A DNA stretch of 33,453 nucleotides, from assembly GCA_023411645.1 (NCBI GenBank), contig JAEYON010000104.1, positions 1-33,453 of the forward strand. Reading direction: 5' to 3'. How positions within the stretch are numbered: the stretch's first letter is position 1; each line of letters starts with the position of its first letter. The DNA comes from Bacillota bacterium (GTDB lineage Bacteria; Bacillota; Clostridia; Acetivibrionales; DTU013). This document shows positions 1 through 7,587 of the stretch, one piece after another. A program made the position numbers and the translations under genes. The notes below the pieces were generated by a model that was not told the DNA's origin, did no database searches, and saw only the letters and a list, made by a program, of their open reading frames with translations.

Positions 1-7
1 AATCGAG

Positions 8-69
8 TAGGGGGAAATTTCTTCCCCCTCTCACACCACCTGGCATGCCGTTCGGCACCAGGCGGTTCA
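8..69 (-). other. Intron domains V and VI
   Basis: Reading the minus strand, the maturase stop is followed by a hairpin with a TGCC-GAAC-GGCA tip and flanking CCTGG/CCAGG stem. It ends in GTGTGAGAGG, the usual exit from catalytic domain V. Next comes GGGGG-loop-CCCCC (10-28), matching domain VI, and then CTACTCGAT, a common class C 3' end. This identifies the ribozyme core independently of the protein. Confidence 0.8.
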
Positions 70-1320
70 ATTCAAATAGTAATCCACACAACTAATGAGT
101 CCTCGTTTTGCGAGGATTTCTTTTGAGATTTTATTGAGTCCTGTTGTTTTGACGACTGCTTGATAGTGATTAGCAAAACCAACTGACTGTTTCGCCATCC
201 ACTCAGGCACTCCCAGTTTCCGCAGTCCCCAGTATCTCTTTTGGCTGGTTTTCCATTGTTTCCATATCACAATTCGCATTCTCGCACGCAAGTGCTTATC
301 TATACGAATCATGTTCTGTTTCATCTTTCCATTTCGGAAATAGTTAATCCAGCCTCTAATGACCCAGTTCAGTCTCTGAATCCTTTCATCCATACTGACT
401 GACCATGAGCGTTTGGTTAGCTTCTTCAGCTTTCGTTCAAAATTCTTTACAGATTCTTGATGTGGCCTTGCTTCCCATCTGTCACCCATCTTCACAAATC
501 CAAATCCTAGATACTTTAGGTTGCTTGGTTTCGTTATCCTCGTCTTTGTCATGTTCACTTTTAGTCCGAGCTTTCTTTCTATCCACTTTGTTACGGTGTT
601 CATCACCCGATTTGCTGCTGCGCTGCTTCCTACCGTGATTACGCAGTCATCTGCATATCTGACAAAGTTCAGTCCTCTTGCTTCCAGTTCCTTATCCAGC
701 TCGTTTAGCATGATGTTGCTGAGAATTGGCGATAGGTTTCCGCCCTGTGGTGTTCCCGTGTTGGTGGCTTCGTACCTCCCCTTTACCATTACTCCCGCTT
801 TTAGGTATTTACTTATCAGCGATTCTGTGTCTGGGTCTTTTACGATTTTACCAACTAGGGTCATCAGCTTGTCTTGTGGTACATTATCAAAGAACTTCTC
901 TAAGTCTATGTCTACTATGTAGATGTATCCATCATTGAGATATTCAAGCAGCTTTACGACTGCCTGTTGCGCTCTCCTACCGGGCCTAAATCCATAACTG
1001 TAGTCACTAAAGTATGGTTCTACAATCGGTGTTATCGCCTGCACGATTGCCTGTTCTAAGATTCTGTCTACCACGCTTGGTATCCCCAACTTCCGCACTC
1101 CTCCAGCTGGCTTCGGTATTTCTACTCGAAGTACCGGTTGGGGTTTATACTTTCGTTTTTGGATACGCTCCTTGATACTCACCCAGTTTTCTTGGAGGTA
1201 CTCTTGAATCTCATCTACTGAGATTCCATCTACCCCACTTGCACCCTTGTTCGCCTTCACCTTCTTATAGGCTAGAGTCATGTTCTCTCGACTGAGTATC
1301 TCTTCCATTAGTTGGCTCAT
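67..1320 (-). CDS. ltrA: Group II intron reverse transcriptase/maturase
   Basis: Multifunctional intron-encoded protein that helps the intron fold and splice, then reverse transcribes it into new sites. The 417 residues show the RT fingers and palm in order: the GVDG region near residue 30, SYGFRPGR (108-115), GTPQGGNLSP (189-198) and the catalytic YADD (222-225). The thumb/maturase domain X follows (KYLGFGF near 270, RGWINYF near 330). There is no HNH endonuclease tail, as expected for class C. From memory it resembles the Eubacterium rectale group IIC enzyme (MarathonRT) along its whole length. The ORF is uninterrupted and its catalytic motifs are intact, so the element may still be active. 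The ATG at 1320 follows an AAAGGAGA ribosome binding site at good spacing. It is carried inside the intron's domain IV. Confidence 0.96.
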   Translation of the reverse strand: MSQLMEEILSRENMTLAYKKVKANKGASGVDGISVDEIQEYLQENWVSIKERIQKRKYKPQPVLRVEIPKPAGGVRKLGIPSVVDRILEQAIVQAITPIVEPYFSDYSYGFRPGRRAQQAVVKLLEYLNDGYIYIVDIDLEKFFDNVPQDKLMTLVGKIVKDPDTESLISKYLKAGVMVKGRYEATNTGTPQGGNLSPILSNIMLNELDKELEARGLNFVRYADDCVITVGSSAAANRVMNTVTKWIERKLGLKVNMTKTRITKPSNLKYLGFGFVKMGDRWEARPHQESVKNFERKLKKLTKRSWSVSMDERIQRLNWVIRGWINYFRNGKMKQNMIRIDKHLRARMRIVIWKQWKTSQKRYWGLRKLGVPEWMAKQSVGFANHYQAVVKTTGLNKISKEILAKRGLISCVDYYLN

Positions 1321-1817
1321 GCTCGTCTCCTTTTCTTCTTTGCTCTCGTGTATATTAGCCCTACCCCCTGTGAATCTTTCACTCCGTTACGTCTTTGCTA
1401 TTCCGATTCTCGTCGGGCCTATACACTCACATTCTAAAGTCCATTTGACCTTGAATTGTTCGACCCTTCCTGATTTCTCAGTACTATGGTCTCTGCTGAC
1501 TTCTCACAGTTCGTTGTTACTACAGATTTCCCTGTCTGTGAGACCTCACGGGATAAGTCATCAATCTTTCCTCGTCTACCTGCCTAATTTACCTACATGG
1601 GTTACGGTTACCTTTTGGACTTCACCGCTTCTAGCCAGCTCATCCGCCATGCAAGCCTTGGTATTAGATTTCTGTTCGTCAGGCTACGATTTCGCCATTG
1701 CTTCTTCTCTCCCACACCTCACGATGTGAAACTTGCAAGTCGCTTTAGGGTTCGTCGGCAACTACGCCCCTTGTGGACTTTCACCACAGATTGACGGCAT
1801 GCCCGTCATACCAGAAA

Positions 1818-1847
1818 AAGAGGATGATCCGTTAAGATCATCCTCTT
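1818..1847 (-). terminator. Intrinsic terminator of the 6S-like RNA
   Basis: A perfect 12-bp stem (1836-1847 with 1818-1829) with a 6-base loop is followed on the minus strand by a T-rich tract at 1817-1815 and beyond. The group IIC intron starts only about 6 bases further on, so the terminator is left intact. Confidence 0.88.
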
Positions 1848-2080
1848 ACATTTAAACCCGAAAAGCCGTTCCCCCATATTTTGACACCTAGCCCAAGGCC
1901 AGGTGGGTGCCCTGATGGCAACTTCAATCTTCCACTGCCGTTTCACACGGACATGCCGTATGCCGGAATTAGCTTGTGGCCTGATATGTTCTGCCAGACG
2001 TTGGACTCCCGTTTAAATAATGTAGGTTCAAAATAATAGGTTTATCCGAGCATTTCAGGTCAACTTGCTGTTTTTTTTGT
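1818..2080 (-). ncRNA. ssrS: 6S RNA candidate (ssrS)
   Basis: A non-coding transcript of about 260 nt with its own consensus promoter (-35 TTGTCG, 17-base spacer, -10 TATAAT) and a strong intrinsic terminator. The RNA can fold as one long irregular rod, the shape of 6S RNA. Positions 2028-2035 pair with 1877-1884 (8 perfect pairs), 2003-2010 (GGGAGTCC) with 1905-1912 (GGGCACCC), 1992-1997 with 1916-1920, and 1976-1980 with 1932-1935. The unpaired centre would be the RNA-polymerase-binding bubble. 6S RNA mimics an open promoter, binds housekeeping RNA polymerase and adjusts transcription in stationary phase. No ORF with a ribosome binding site was seen inside. The identification rests on size, architecture and recalled similarity to clostridial 6S RNAs. 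A covariance search against RF00013 would settle it. Confidence 0.68.
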
Positions 2081-2086
2081 ACCTAG

Positions 2087-2115
2087 ATTATATCATCGTT
2101 ACAAGGGTTCGACAA
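2087..2115 (-). promoter_or_regulatory. Sigma-A promoter of the 6S-like RNA
   Basis: On the minus strand, TTGTCG (2115-2110) and TATAAT (2092-2087) are separated by exactly 17 bases. Transcription would start near 2080. It is one of the best consensus promoters in the window, fitting an abundant stable RNA. Confidence 0.8.
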
Positions 2116-2236
2116 CAAACAGCAAGCGCAATTAAGCCCTTAAAACAAGCAATTTTTCACTCTGCCTTTAATTTTCTTCGGAATGCATATAAATAGCTTG
2201 CTTCCGGCTGGTACATTATGGTACTGCCATAGAATT

Positions 2237-2494
2237 TCAGTAAATTTTCACATACTTATTTTTCATAACCTGCGGCACAACCTGATACATCTCCCTGATC
2301 ATAATCCTGTTCGCCTGTGCCTGCTGCAGTACGAGATCCTTATACTCTAGCGGAAATCTCAGACAATACCCGCAACCACCCTTCGCAATCTGGCACGGTG
2401 TAGATATCACTTCAAAGACATAGCCCTTCCTCTCAAGAATGCTGCAAAGCTGCAATGCATAATTGCCTGAATCCACAATTGCGATACCAAACAT
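2237..2494 (-). CDS. DUF3343 domain protein (putative Se/S carrier-like)
   Basis: Small protein of about 85 residues of the DUF3343 family, sometimes described as a putative selenium/sulfur carrier-like family; its biochemical role is not firmly known. It contains the conserved core CGYCLRF with the nearby Cys of TPCQIAKGGCGYC, so three cysteines cluster near residues 35-45 and could be redox active or carry sulfur. An upstream GTG (2503) is possible, but GGGAG lies only one base before it. The same GGGAG is 10 bases before the ATG at 2494, so I chose the ATG. It lies about 100 bases downstream of the DNA glycosylase gene on the same strand and may be co-transcribed with it. The 6S-like RNA lies just beyond its stop. 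Confidence 0.82.
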   Translation of the reverse strand: MFGIAIVDSGNYALQLCSILERKGYVFEVISTPCQIAKGGCGYCLRFPLEYKDLVLQQAQANRIMIREMYQVVPQVMKNKYVKIY

Positions 2495-2597
2495 ACCCTT
2501 CACTCTCCCAAGAAAAACAGATTTGTTACACTGTATATGTTATTGAGAGAGTACACATAACGTGACATCGCCGCTTTCGCACACAAGTCAGCCCGCT

Positions 2598-3572
2598 TTA
2601 TCCGCCGATCTTCTGCTCTCTTGCATAATAAAACAAGTATTGCTGAGCCACACCGGCGTTTACACCGAATTGCTCCGCCGCAAACTGCTGAATTTCCTTG
2701 AAGCTGGCCTCCCTTTTAAAGTATAGCTCTTCCATCACGCGCCTGACCCACACATCCGTCGGAAAAACGTCCCTCTTGATACCGCTGTATAGCAGAATAC
2801 AGTCCGCCACCTTATTTCCGACTCCCATAAGCTTGAGCAGCGTCTCTCTCGCTTCATTCGTCTCCATAACGGCCAGTCTCTGCGGGTCAAATCCACCAAC
2901 AAGTACAGCTCTAGAAGTTTCGTGGATATACGAGCACCTATATCCCGCTCTACATTCCTGTATCTGCTCCAGAGTGCATGCGGCCAGCTCAGGAGGATTC
3001 GGGAAGGTGTAATACTTCGCTCCATCATACTCAATTTGCGCTCCGAAAAGTCTGCTTATATCATCTATAATTTTTTTTATTCGCGGAATTCTGTTGTTAG
3101 CCGAAAGGATAAATGAGATCAAGACCTCCCAGGGCTCCTGGCGCAGTATTCTAATCCCGCTGCCAAATTCGACAGCCCTTTTCATAATGGGGTCAATGCT
3201 GACCGCTTTTTTGATCAGTGAATAATCTGTACCAAGGTCAAAATAGTCAAACCAGAACTGCAGGAAATCTTCTATCGTCACATTCTCCAGTACAAGTGTG
3301 GCGGAAGAATCTGATATGGCGGGCGTATCCGGTGTGTACAACGAGCCATGTGTATAAGTTGCATCCGGTGTATACGTCACATTGGCGACCTTCCCGCGCA
3401 CAACTCCCGTGTAGCTTCCATTAGGCTGCCTCTGCCACCTGAAGCATTGCCCGCATTCAAAAATATGCACCGGATCAAAATCCCTTACACCCTGCACTAT
3501 AACGCGGTTGCCTGCAGAATCTGCACTTCCTGCCATATTCTCAGCATGTACCTCATATCCCCTGTAAATCAT
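2598..3572 (-). CDS. ogg: 8-oxoguanine DNA glycosylase/AP lyase, OGG1 type
   Basis: Base-excision repair enzyme that removes 8-oxoguanine opposite C and nicks the abasic site. An OGG_N-like N-terminal domain includes ECGQCFRWQ. A helix-hairpin-helix glycosylase domain follows, with GVGNKVADCILL holding the catalytic Lys (residue 260 of the longest reading) and FPTDVWVRRV holding the conserved Asp (279). Between them QEPWEVLISFILSANN matches the family. Residues about 73-100 form a low-complexity insertion (THGSLYTPDTP and similar) not usual in the domain. The longest reading starts at ATG 3590 without a ribosome binding site. GGGAGA lies 10 bases before the ATG at 3572, so I prefer that start. 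DUF3343 follows on the same strand. Confidence 0.9.
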   Translation of the reverse strand: MIYRGYEVHAENMAGSADSAGNRVIVQGVRDFDPVHIFECGQCFRWQRQPNGSYTGVVRGKVANVTYTPDATYTHGSLYTPDTPAISDSSATLVLENVTIEDFLQFWFDYFDLGTDYSLIKKAVSIDPIMKRAVEFGSGIRILRQEPWEVLISFILSANNRIPRIKKIIDDISRLFGAQIEYDGAKYYTFPNPPELAACTLEQIQECRAGYRCSYIHETSRAVLVGGFDPQRLAVMETNEARETLLKLMGVGNKVADCILLYSGIKRDVFPTDVWVRRVMEELYFKREASFKEIQQFAAEQFGVNAGVAQQYLFYYAREQKIGG

Positions 3573-3615
3573 TTTGCTGATATCTCCCATCTGATGTTTC
3601 TGCTCAAAGGTTTTG

Positions 3616-3670
3616 TTATTGATATTGTGTAGTAACGGAAACTTTAGTGGAATGAATACAATATCAATAA
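3616..3670. repeat. Inverted repeat in the divergent promoter region
   Basis: Perfect 13-base arms, TTATTGATATTGT (3616-3628) and ACAATATCAATAA (3658-3670), are separated by 29 bases. It lies immediately upstream of the glycosylase start and before the divergent DUF6062 gene. It could be an operator or a 5'-UTR hairpin of the glycosylase message. There is no T-tract on either side, so it is not an intrinsic terminator. Confidence 0.7.
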
Positions 3671-3680
3671 TAATCTAAGT

Positions 3681-3754
3681 AATAACCGGCTTTAATTCGT
3701 CAATAACCGGCTCTCTCCGCCATGCTATATATTTTATAAACATCATGCTATAAT
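3681..3754 (+). promoter_or_regulatory. Putative DUF6062 promoter with upstream direct repeats
   Basis: An extended -10 element TGCTATAAT lies at 3746-3754, 36 bases before the DUF6062 ATG. No good -35 is visible. Upstream, AATAACCGGCT occurs twice (3681-3691 and 3702-3712) with a 21-base period, i.e. two helical turns on the same DNA face, which suggests a dimeric regulator site. Confidence 0.5.
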
Positions 3755-3790
3755 AACACTATCCATTGTATCATACTTCAGGAGGAACCC

Positions 3791-4588
3791 ATGAAAGAAA
3801 AAATTTACACGATACCGGTCACGGAGGCCTTTGAACAGGATTGCGAATGTCCCCTATGCCTGCTGCAAAGTAGACTGGAAAAGGAATACACAGATTATTA
3901 TCTTGGCCCTGCGCTGATGGAACCGGACAGCAGGATCGATACAAATAAAAGAGGTTTTTGCCGCAGACACTTCGAAATGCTTTACAATCGGCAGGAAAAT
4001 CGTCTGGGTCTGGCTCTTGAGACTCATACCCATCTAAAGGAGAAGCTGGCTGAAATCAAAGAGCTCGGCAAGGACATTCTCAGCGAGGCAAATTCCAAAA
4101 ACCAATCCGGCTCAATTTTCGGTTCATTGTCAGGCAGATTCGGTTCAAAGGGTCAAGCCGGAACAAAAGGGCAGTCCGTTTCCTCCTCCAGCGCTAAGCT
4201 GGCTTCTATGCTCACACAGATGGAAAATAGCTGTACCGTATGCAGCCGCCTCGACTATACAATGGACAGATATCTTGATGTAATCATGTACCTGTGGTCA
4301 AATGAAGCGGATTTCAGAAAGATCTTTTCTGAAAAGAAAGGCTTTTGCCTTGTCCACCTTAACATGCTGCTCGCTGCAGCCGAAAAATATCTGAAAACAG
4401 CTGAAAGTAAAAAATTCCTGAGCTTGCTGATGCAGCAGGAGATTGAGCACCTGGAAAGGATCGAGCAGGAGCTGGAGTGGTTTACGAAAAAATTCGATTA
4501 CCGCAACAATGATGCACCCTGGGGAAACTCAAAGGATGCATTGCCCCGCAGTATACAGAAGCTGAAGGGTGTGTGCGACTTTAAATGA
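3791..4588 (+). CDS. DUF6062 family Cys-rich protein
   Basis: Protein of 265 residues, function unknown. It is built from two similar halves. The first has CECPLCLL (18-25) and GFCRRHFEML; the second has CTVCSRLD and GFCLVHLNML. Each half therefore offers a CxxC pair plus a CxxH pair, a likely metal-binding or Fe-S site. A Ser/Gly/Lys-rich linker near residues 105-135 separates the halves. There is no signal peptide or membrane segment, so it is probably cytoplasmic. AGGAGG lies 8 bases before the ATG. It is transcribed alone and convergently with the DUF4397 gene, with only one base between their stop codons. Confidence 0.82.
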   Translation: MKEKIYTIPVTEAFEQDCECPLCLLQSRLEKEYTDYYLGPALMEPDSRIDTNKRGFCRRHFEMLYNRQENRLGLALETHTHLKEKLAEIKELGKDILSEANSKNQSGSIFGSLSGRFGSKGQAGTKGQSVSSSSAKLASMLTQMENSCTVCSRLDYTMDRYLDVIMYLWSNEADFRKIFSEKKGFCLVHLNMLLAAAEKYLKTAESKKFLSLLMQQEIEHLERIEQELEWFTKKFDYRNNDAPWGNSKDALPRSIQKLKGVCDFK

Positions 4589-4589
4589 C

Positions 4590-5297
4590 CTACAACGAAA
4601 TATATGAATTCCCGTCAAGGGGAATCAGCACCTGCAGGGGTACAGTTCCGTCCATACGTCCCACTGCATAGATTGTATAAAATCTGCCTTCACCCAGCGA
4701 AATATTCGGCACATACAGCAGTCTTCTGTTTGTACCGCTCTGGAGCAGATAGAAAATATAAGTGCCCGCGGCTATTGGTGTGTAGTTAGTCGCCATCCCA
4801 TATGAAACGTCTTCGAACAGTTTTGTTCCGTCAGATAGTACCAGATCCATGTCCGGGCTGCTTGGGACCAAATTTGCAAAACGAAGGTACAGCATACCGG
4901 GTGGAATCCGTATCACTGTTTCAAAAAATGTTTTCATGCTGTATGCAGGGGCTGCCCCTATGAATACAGCCGTATTGATCGACTGAACAGGCAGGTCTAT
5001 GTCAGTGTTCAGCAGGACGGGACCTGTGGTTCCCGCCCGGAATATCTGAATATTGTATCTTCCCGGCAGCATTTGCAGGTATTCGGTGAACCCCCTGTAG
5101 CCCAGACCCGATGCAATCAGGCTCCTGTTCGCATAAATATCCACCGGCGGTGTGCCTGGCGAGGCATGCAGCAGACGAATGTAGGAAAATGTCTGACGCG
5201 TTTGAGGATATGGCCGCCACGCAAACTGCCGGCTCATATATGGACATGGATGCAGATTCATGCCCGATCCAAATTGATATCCATTATATGCATTCAT
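4590..5297 (-). CDS. DUF4397 domain protein, possible envelope or coat protein
   Basis: Protein of 235 residues with two DUF4397-like beta-sandwich repeats. The first starts SYIRLLHASPGTPPVDIYAN near residue 39 and the second LYLRFANLVPSSPDMDLVL near 136. The HASPxxPxVDIY motif is the family hallmark. DUF4397 proteins are often secreted or surface proteins of unknown function, but no signal peptide is present here. The N-terminus is instead Tyr/Pro/Met-rich (MNAYNGYQFG...), reminiscent of spore-associated proteins. A coat or exosporium role is only inference. AAAGGAG lies 6 bases before the ATG. The gene upstream on the same strand has its own terminator (5334-5360), so this one needs a promoter in the short gap. 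Confidence 0.8.
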   Translation of the reverse strand: MNAYNGYQFGSGMNLHPCPYMSRQFAWRPYPQTRQTFSYIRLLHASPGTPPVDIYANRSLIASGLGYRGFTEYLQMLPGRYNIQIFRAGTTGPVLLNTDIDLPVQSINTAVFIGAAPAYSMKTFFETVIRIPPGMLYLRFANLVPSSPDMDLVLSDGTKLFEDVSYGMATNYTPIAAGTYIFYLLQSGTNRRLLYVPNISLGEGRFYTIYAVGRMDGTVPLQVLIPLDGNSYISL

Positions 5298-5333
5298 GAA
5301 AATCTCCTTTGCTCCGCAAATGGCTATAAAAAA

Positions 5334-5360
5334 ATACCATGGAGCAGTACTCCATGGTAT
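5334..5360 (-). terminator. Intrinsic terminator of the alcohol dehydrogenase gene
   Basis: A perfect stem of about 10-11 bp (ATACCATGGAG with its complement, 5-base loop) is followed on the minus strand by seven T residues (5334-5328). Confidence 0.88.
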
Positions 5361-5421
5361 CAGTATATTTTGCGTGCGTGAGAAAGGTACCGAATCGCAT
5401 CTGACAAAGATAGTAAATACT

Positions 5422-6585
5422 CTATTTAGCCAGTTTATATATGTTCACGATATCATCCTTCTTCAGCTTCATAAAACTGCCCATCGTCCCAGAACCTACT
5501 AACTTTTGAGCCATTTCCTCAAAACGGTCATCCGTGATGCCAGCTTCGCTCAGACGGGTCGGAAGCCCAATACCCTTGAAAAAGCTTTCTGTTCTTGAAA
5601 TCCCCTCCAAGGCCGTCCTCTCAGGGTTGGAGAAATCCTGCTCAACCTTCCAGACTCTGACGGCGAACTGCACAAAACGGTTCATATTGTTCTTGTAGAC
5701 ATATTTCATCCAGGCCGGGAATATGATCGCAAGGCCTGCGCCATGAGCAATATCATAGATACCGCTCAGCTCATGCTCAATACCGTGTGAAGACCAGTCT
5801 TCCTCCCTGCCGCAGCCAAGAAGATCATTGTGGGCTACGGTACCGGCCCATAAAACTTCTGCGAATGCATCGTAATTGTTTAAATTTTTCAATACCAGCG
5901 GCACATTATTAATTATCGTCGTCAGCGTAGCTTCGCTGAGCCTGTCAGTAAACTCCACATCAGGTGTGTTGGTAAAATACCTTTCCATGACATGAGCCAT
6001 TATGTCGGACGCTCCGCAAGCAACCTGATATTCTGGAAGAGTAAAGCATAATTCCGGATTCAGAATAGAGAATTGCGGACGCAGGAAATCATACCCTATA
6101 TCTCTCTTCAACTGTCCTTCCTCTTTGGTAACAACAGAAGCGCCGCTGCTTTCGCTTCCTGCCGCCGGAATGGTCAGAATGACCCCAATCGGAAGCGCTT
6201 GCGAAGCCGTATCCTTTTTCATATAAAGATCCCATACATCTCCGCTATAGCATACTCCGACCGCAATACCTTTTGCCGAATCAATGACGCTTCCTCCGCC
6301 TACAGCAAGTATAAAACCAATGTCGTTCTTTTTACACAGCTCGATCCCTTCATATATCAAACTAAGCCTCGGATTGGGCTTGACACCACTAAGCTCGACA
6401 AACTCAACTCCTGCCTCCTGCAAGGATTTGACGACCTTATCGTATAAGCCTGATTTTTTAATACTTCCCCCTCCGTAGTGCAGCAAAACCTTCTTCGCAT
6501 ACTTCCTGACTTCGGTGCCGACAGTGTATTCTGTTCCCTTTCCGAACAGGATCCGGGTGGTGTTTTGAAATATAAAATTATTCAT
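5422..6585 (-). CDS. Iron-containing alcohol dehydrogenase (BdhA/YqhD type)
   Basis: NAD(P)H-dependent alcohol/aldehyde oxidoreductase of the Fe-ADH family, closest to butanol dehydrogenases and YqhD, which reduce aldehydes in fermentation or detoxification. The 387 residues match the family length. The nucleotide-binding motif GGGSVIDSAKG spans 96-106. Metal ligands fall at Asp194 and His198 (ASDIMAHVMERYF), His267 (WSSHG) and His281 (IAHGAGLA), positions I recall for E. coli YqhD. The preference for NADPH or NADH cannot be read from sequence alone. GGAGG lies 7 bases before the ATG. It is monocistronic or a short operon with the P-loop/Asp23 gene 53 bases upstream, and it ends at a clear terminator. 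Confidence 0.93.
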   Translation of the reverse strand: MNNFIFQNTTRILFGKGTEYTVGTEVRKYAKKVLLHYGGGSIKKSGLYDKVVKSLQEAGVEFVELSGVKPNPRLSLIYEGIELCKKNDIGFILAVGGGSVIDSAKGIAVGVCYSGDVWDLYMKKDTASQALPIGVILTIPAAGSESSGASVVTKEEGQLKRDIGYDFLRPQFSILNPELCFTLPEYQVACGASDIMAHVMERYFTNTPDVEFTDRLSEATLTTIINNVPLVLKNLNNYDAFAEVLWAGTVAHNDLLGCGREEDWSSHGIEHELSGIYDIAHGAGLAIIFPAWMKYVYKNNMNRFVQFAVRVWKVEQDFSNPERTALEGISRTESFFKGIGLPTRLSEAGITDDRFEEMAQKLVGSGTMGSFMKLKKDDIVNIYKLAK

Positions 6586-6638
6586 ACTTTACCTCCGCCA
6601 TTTAAGCATATTAGTATCACTTAACAATATACCCTATT

Positions 6639-7457
6639 CTATTTCTCAACAACCAAGCTTCTTACCGCCACATTGAACTGTTTTATATTCAACGCGGTCA
6701 GCTTTTCCACTTCCTCACTGACCTTCTGCTGTATTTCCCTTACCAATTCACGTATCTTGAAGCCATATACCAGCACCAGATCAATCTCAATATAGGTGCC
6801 CTCGGGCCTGTTTTCCGCTCTGAACCTGGTTATTTTATTCACTCCCGGAATGTTAATCACCACATATTCAATGATCTGATATATAGTATAATCTGATATG
6901 GTATAACTGCCAAGATAACTGAAGGTTGGCCTTACAACCGATTTCTCACCGTCCAGCTGAAAATTAATCTTTCCCTTGCGTCTGAAGATTTTAAGCGGAT
7001 CGAGGAAATACCCTGAAAAGTCCTGCTTGATCTCAAATGTTGGAACCGGAATAACATGTTTTCCCTGTTCCCTTCTGGTGGCAATAGCCTGCTTGATTTC
7101 AAATTCATCGGCTACATCTTCAATGTAAATAATCTCACTTATGTCGGGCAGCTTTAGCCTGTTAGCAATCTTTACAACCATACCGTCAGAAGTCCCAAGA
7201 ATAAGTATAGACTCAGGGTTATGAACCCGTATTGCCTCCATTACCTCATTTGCGTATGCATCATCCGTGAACAACGCATGCTTGATGGACCCAACTCTGG
7301 TCTTCTCCCTTTTGGCCGATGTTCCGGCAATGACCCGATTAACCTTAATGAACAATCCGTCATCAATAATATATTCTATGCCCCGTTCTCTGGCCACCCA
7401 TGAAGCTCTGTGACTCTTGCCGGTACCGCTTGCTCCTACAAAACCGACTGTTTTCAA
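6639..7457 (-). CDS. P-loop ATP/GTP-binding protein with C-terminal Asp23-like domain
   Basis: Protein of 272 residues joining two parts. The N-terminus has a Walker A motif GASGTGKS (8-15) and a nucleotide-binding fold with ESILILGTSD near residues 81-90. From about residue 175 the sequence (RPTFSYLGSYTISDYTI, then NIPGVNKITRF and IEIDLVLVYG) resembles the Asp23/Gls24 family, which in Gram-positives is linked to envelope stress and fatty acid functions. The exact activity is unknown. The start is TTG: a TGA stop sits just before it in frame, and GGGAGG is 7-8 bases upstream, so no other start is possible upstream. A sigma-A-like promoter at 7491-7519 serves it. Confidence 0.72.
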   Translation of the reverse strand: MKTVGFVGASGTGKSHRASWVARERGIEYIIDDGLFIKVNRVIAGTSAKREKTRVGSIKHALFTDDAYANEVMEAIRVHNPESILILGTSDGMVVKIANRLKLPDISEIIYIEDVADEFEIKQAIATRREQGKHVIPVPTFEIKQDFSGYFLDPLKIFRRKGKINFQLDGEKSVVRPTFSYLGSYTISDYTIYQIIEYVVINIPGVNKITRFRAENRPEGTYIEIDLVLVYGFKIRELVREIQQKVSEEVEKLTALNIKQFNVAVRSLVVEK

Positions 7458-7490
7458 TCAGTGACCCTCCCGATATTTTGCGATGCCTTT

Positions 7491-7519
7491 ATCTTATCAG
7501 AACAGGCGGAAACTGGCAA
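7491..7519 (-). promoter_or_regulatory. Sigma-A-like promoter of the P-loop/Asp23 gene
   Basis: On the minus strand, TTGCCA (7519-7514) and TAAGAT (7496-7491) are separated by 17 bases. The predicted start near 7484 leaves a short leader containing the GGGAGG site for the TTG start codon. Confidence 0.6.
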
Positions 7520-7561
7520 CATCAGCCGCATAAATGAGAGCCGGATGCCCCATAAATGGGA

Positions 7562-7587
7562 AAAAGAGAGCCAATTGACTCTCTTTT
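7562..7587 (-). terminator. Terminator hairpin, possibly bidirectional
   Basis: The AAAAGAGAG stem (7562-7570) pairs with CTCTCTTTT (7579-7587) around an 8-base loop. On the minus strand it is followed by TTTTT and CCC. On the plus strand a T-rich tail also follows. Confidence 0.7.

Larger units (their letters stand above)
1..1811 (-). mobile_element. Group IIC intron, near complete
   Basis: A retroelement that splices as a ribozyme and retrohomes through its encoded reverse transcriptase. On the minus strand the 5' end is placed at GTATG (1811), a variant of the usual GTGYG start. It is followed by a long structured leader containing GTGAAAGTCC and GTAGTTGCC, which are typical of domain I. 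The maturase ORF then occupies domain IV. Downstream are a domain V-like hairpin (about 30-69) and a domain VI-like hairpin (10-28) ending in CTACTCGAT at the window edge. An ORF of about 417 codons without an endonuclease domain, a total length near 1.8 kb and insertion just behind a Rho-independent terminator all fit class C. The exact 5' boundary is inferred from the terminator T-tract and was not tested by folding. The 3' exon is outside the window. Confidence 0.88.

Noticed and set aside
67..1320. Reverse transcriptase as part of a retron, DGR or defence system
   Set aside because: Maturase domain X, intron domains V/VI and the class C target site show an ordinary group II intron protein.
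405..1794. Several plus-strand ORFs opposite the intron
   Set aside because: They are antisense shadows of the reverse transcriptase and of intron RNA domains, without ribosome binding sites or family motifs.
2969..3034. Second minus-strand frame inside the glycosylase gene
   Set aside because: Composition and lack of motifs mark it as a shadow of the real frame.
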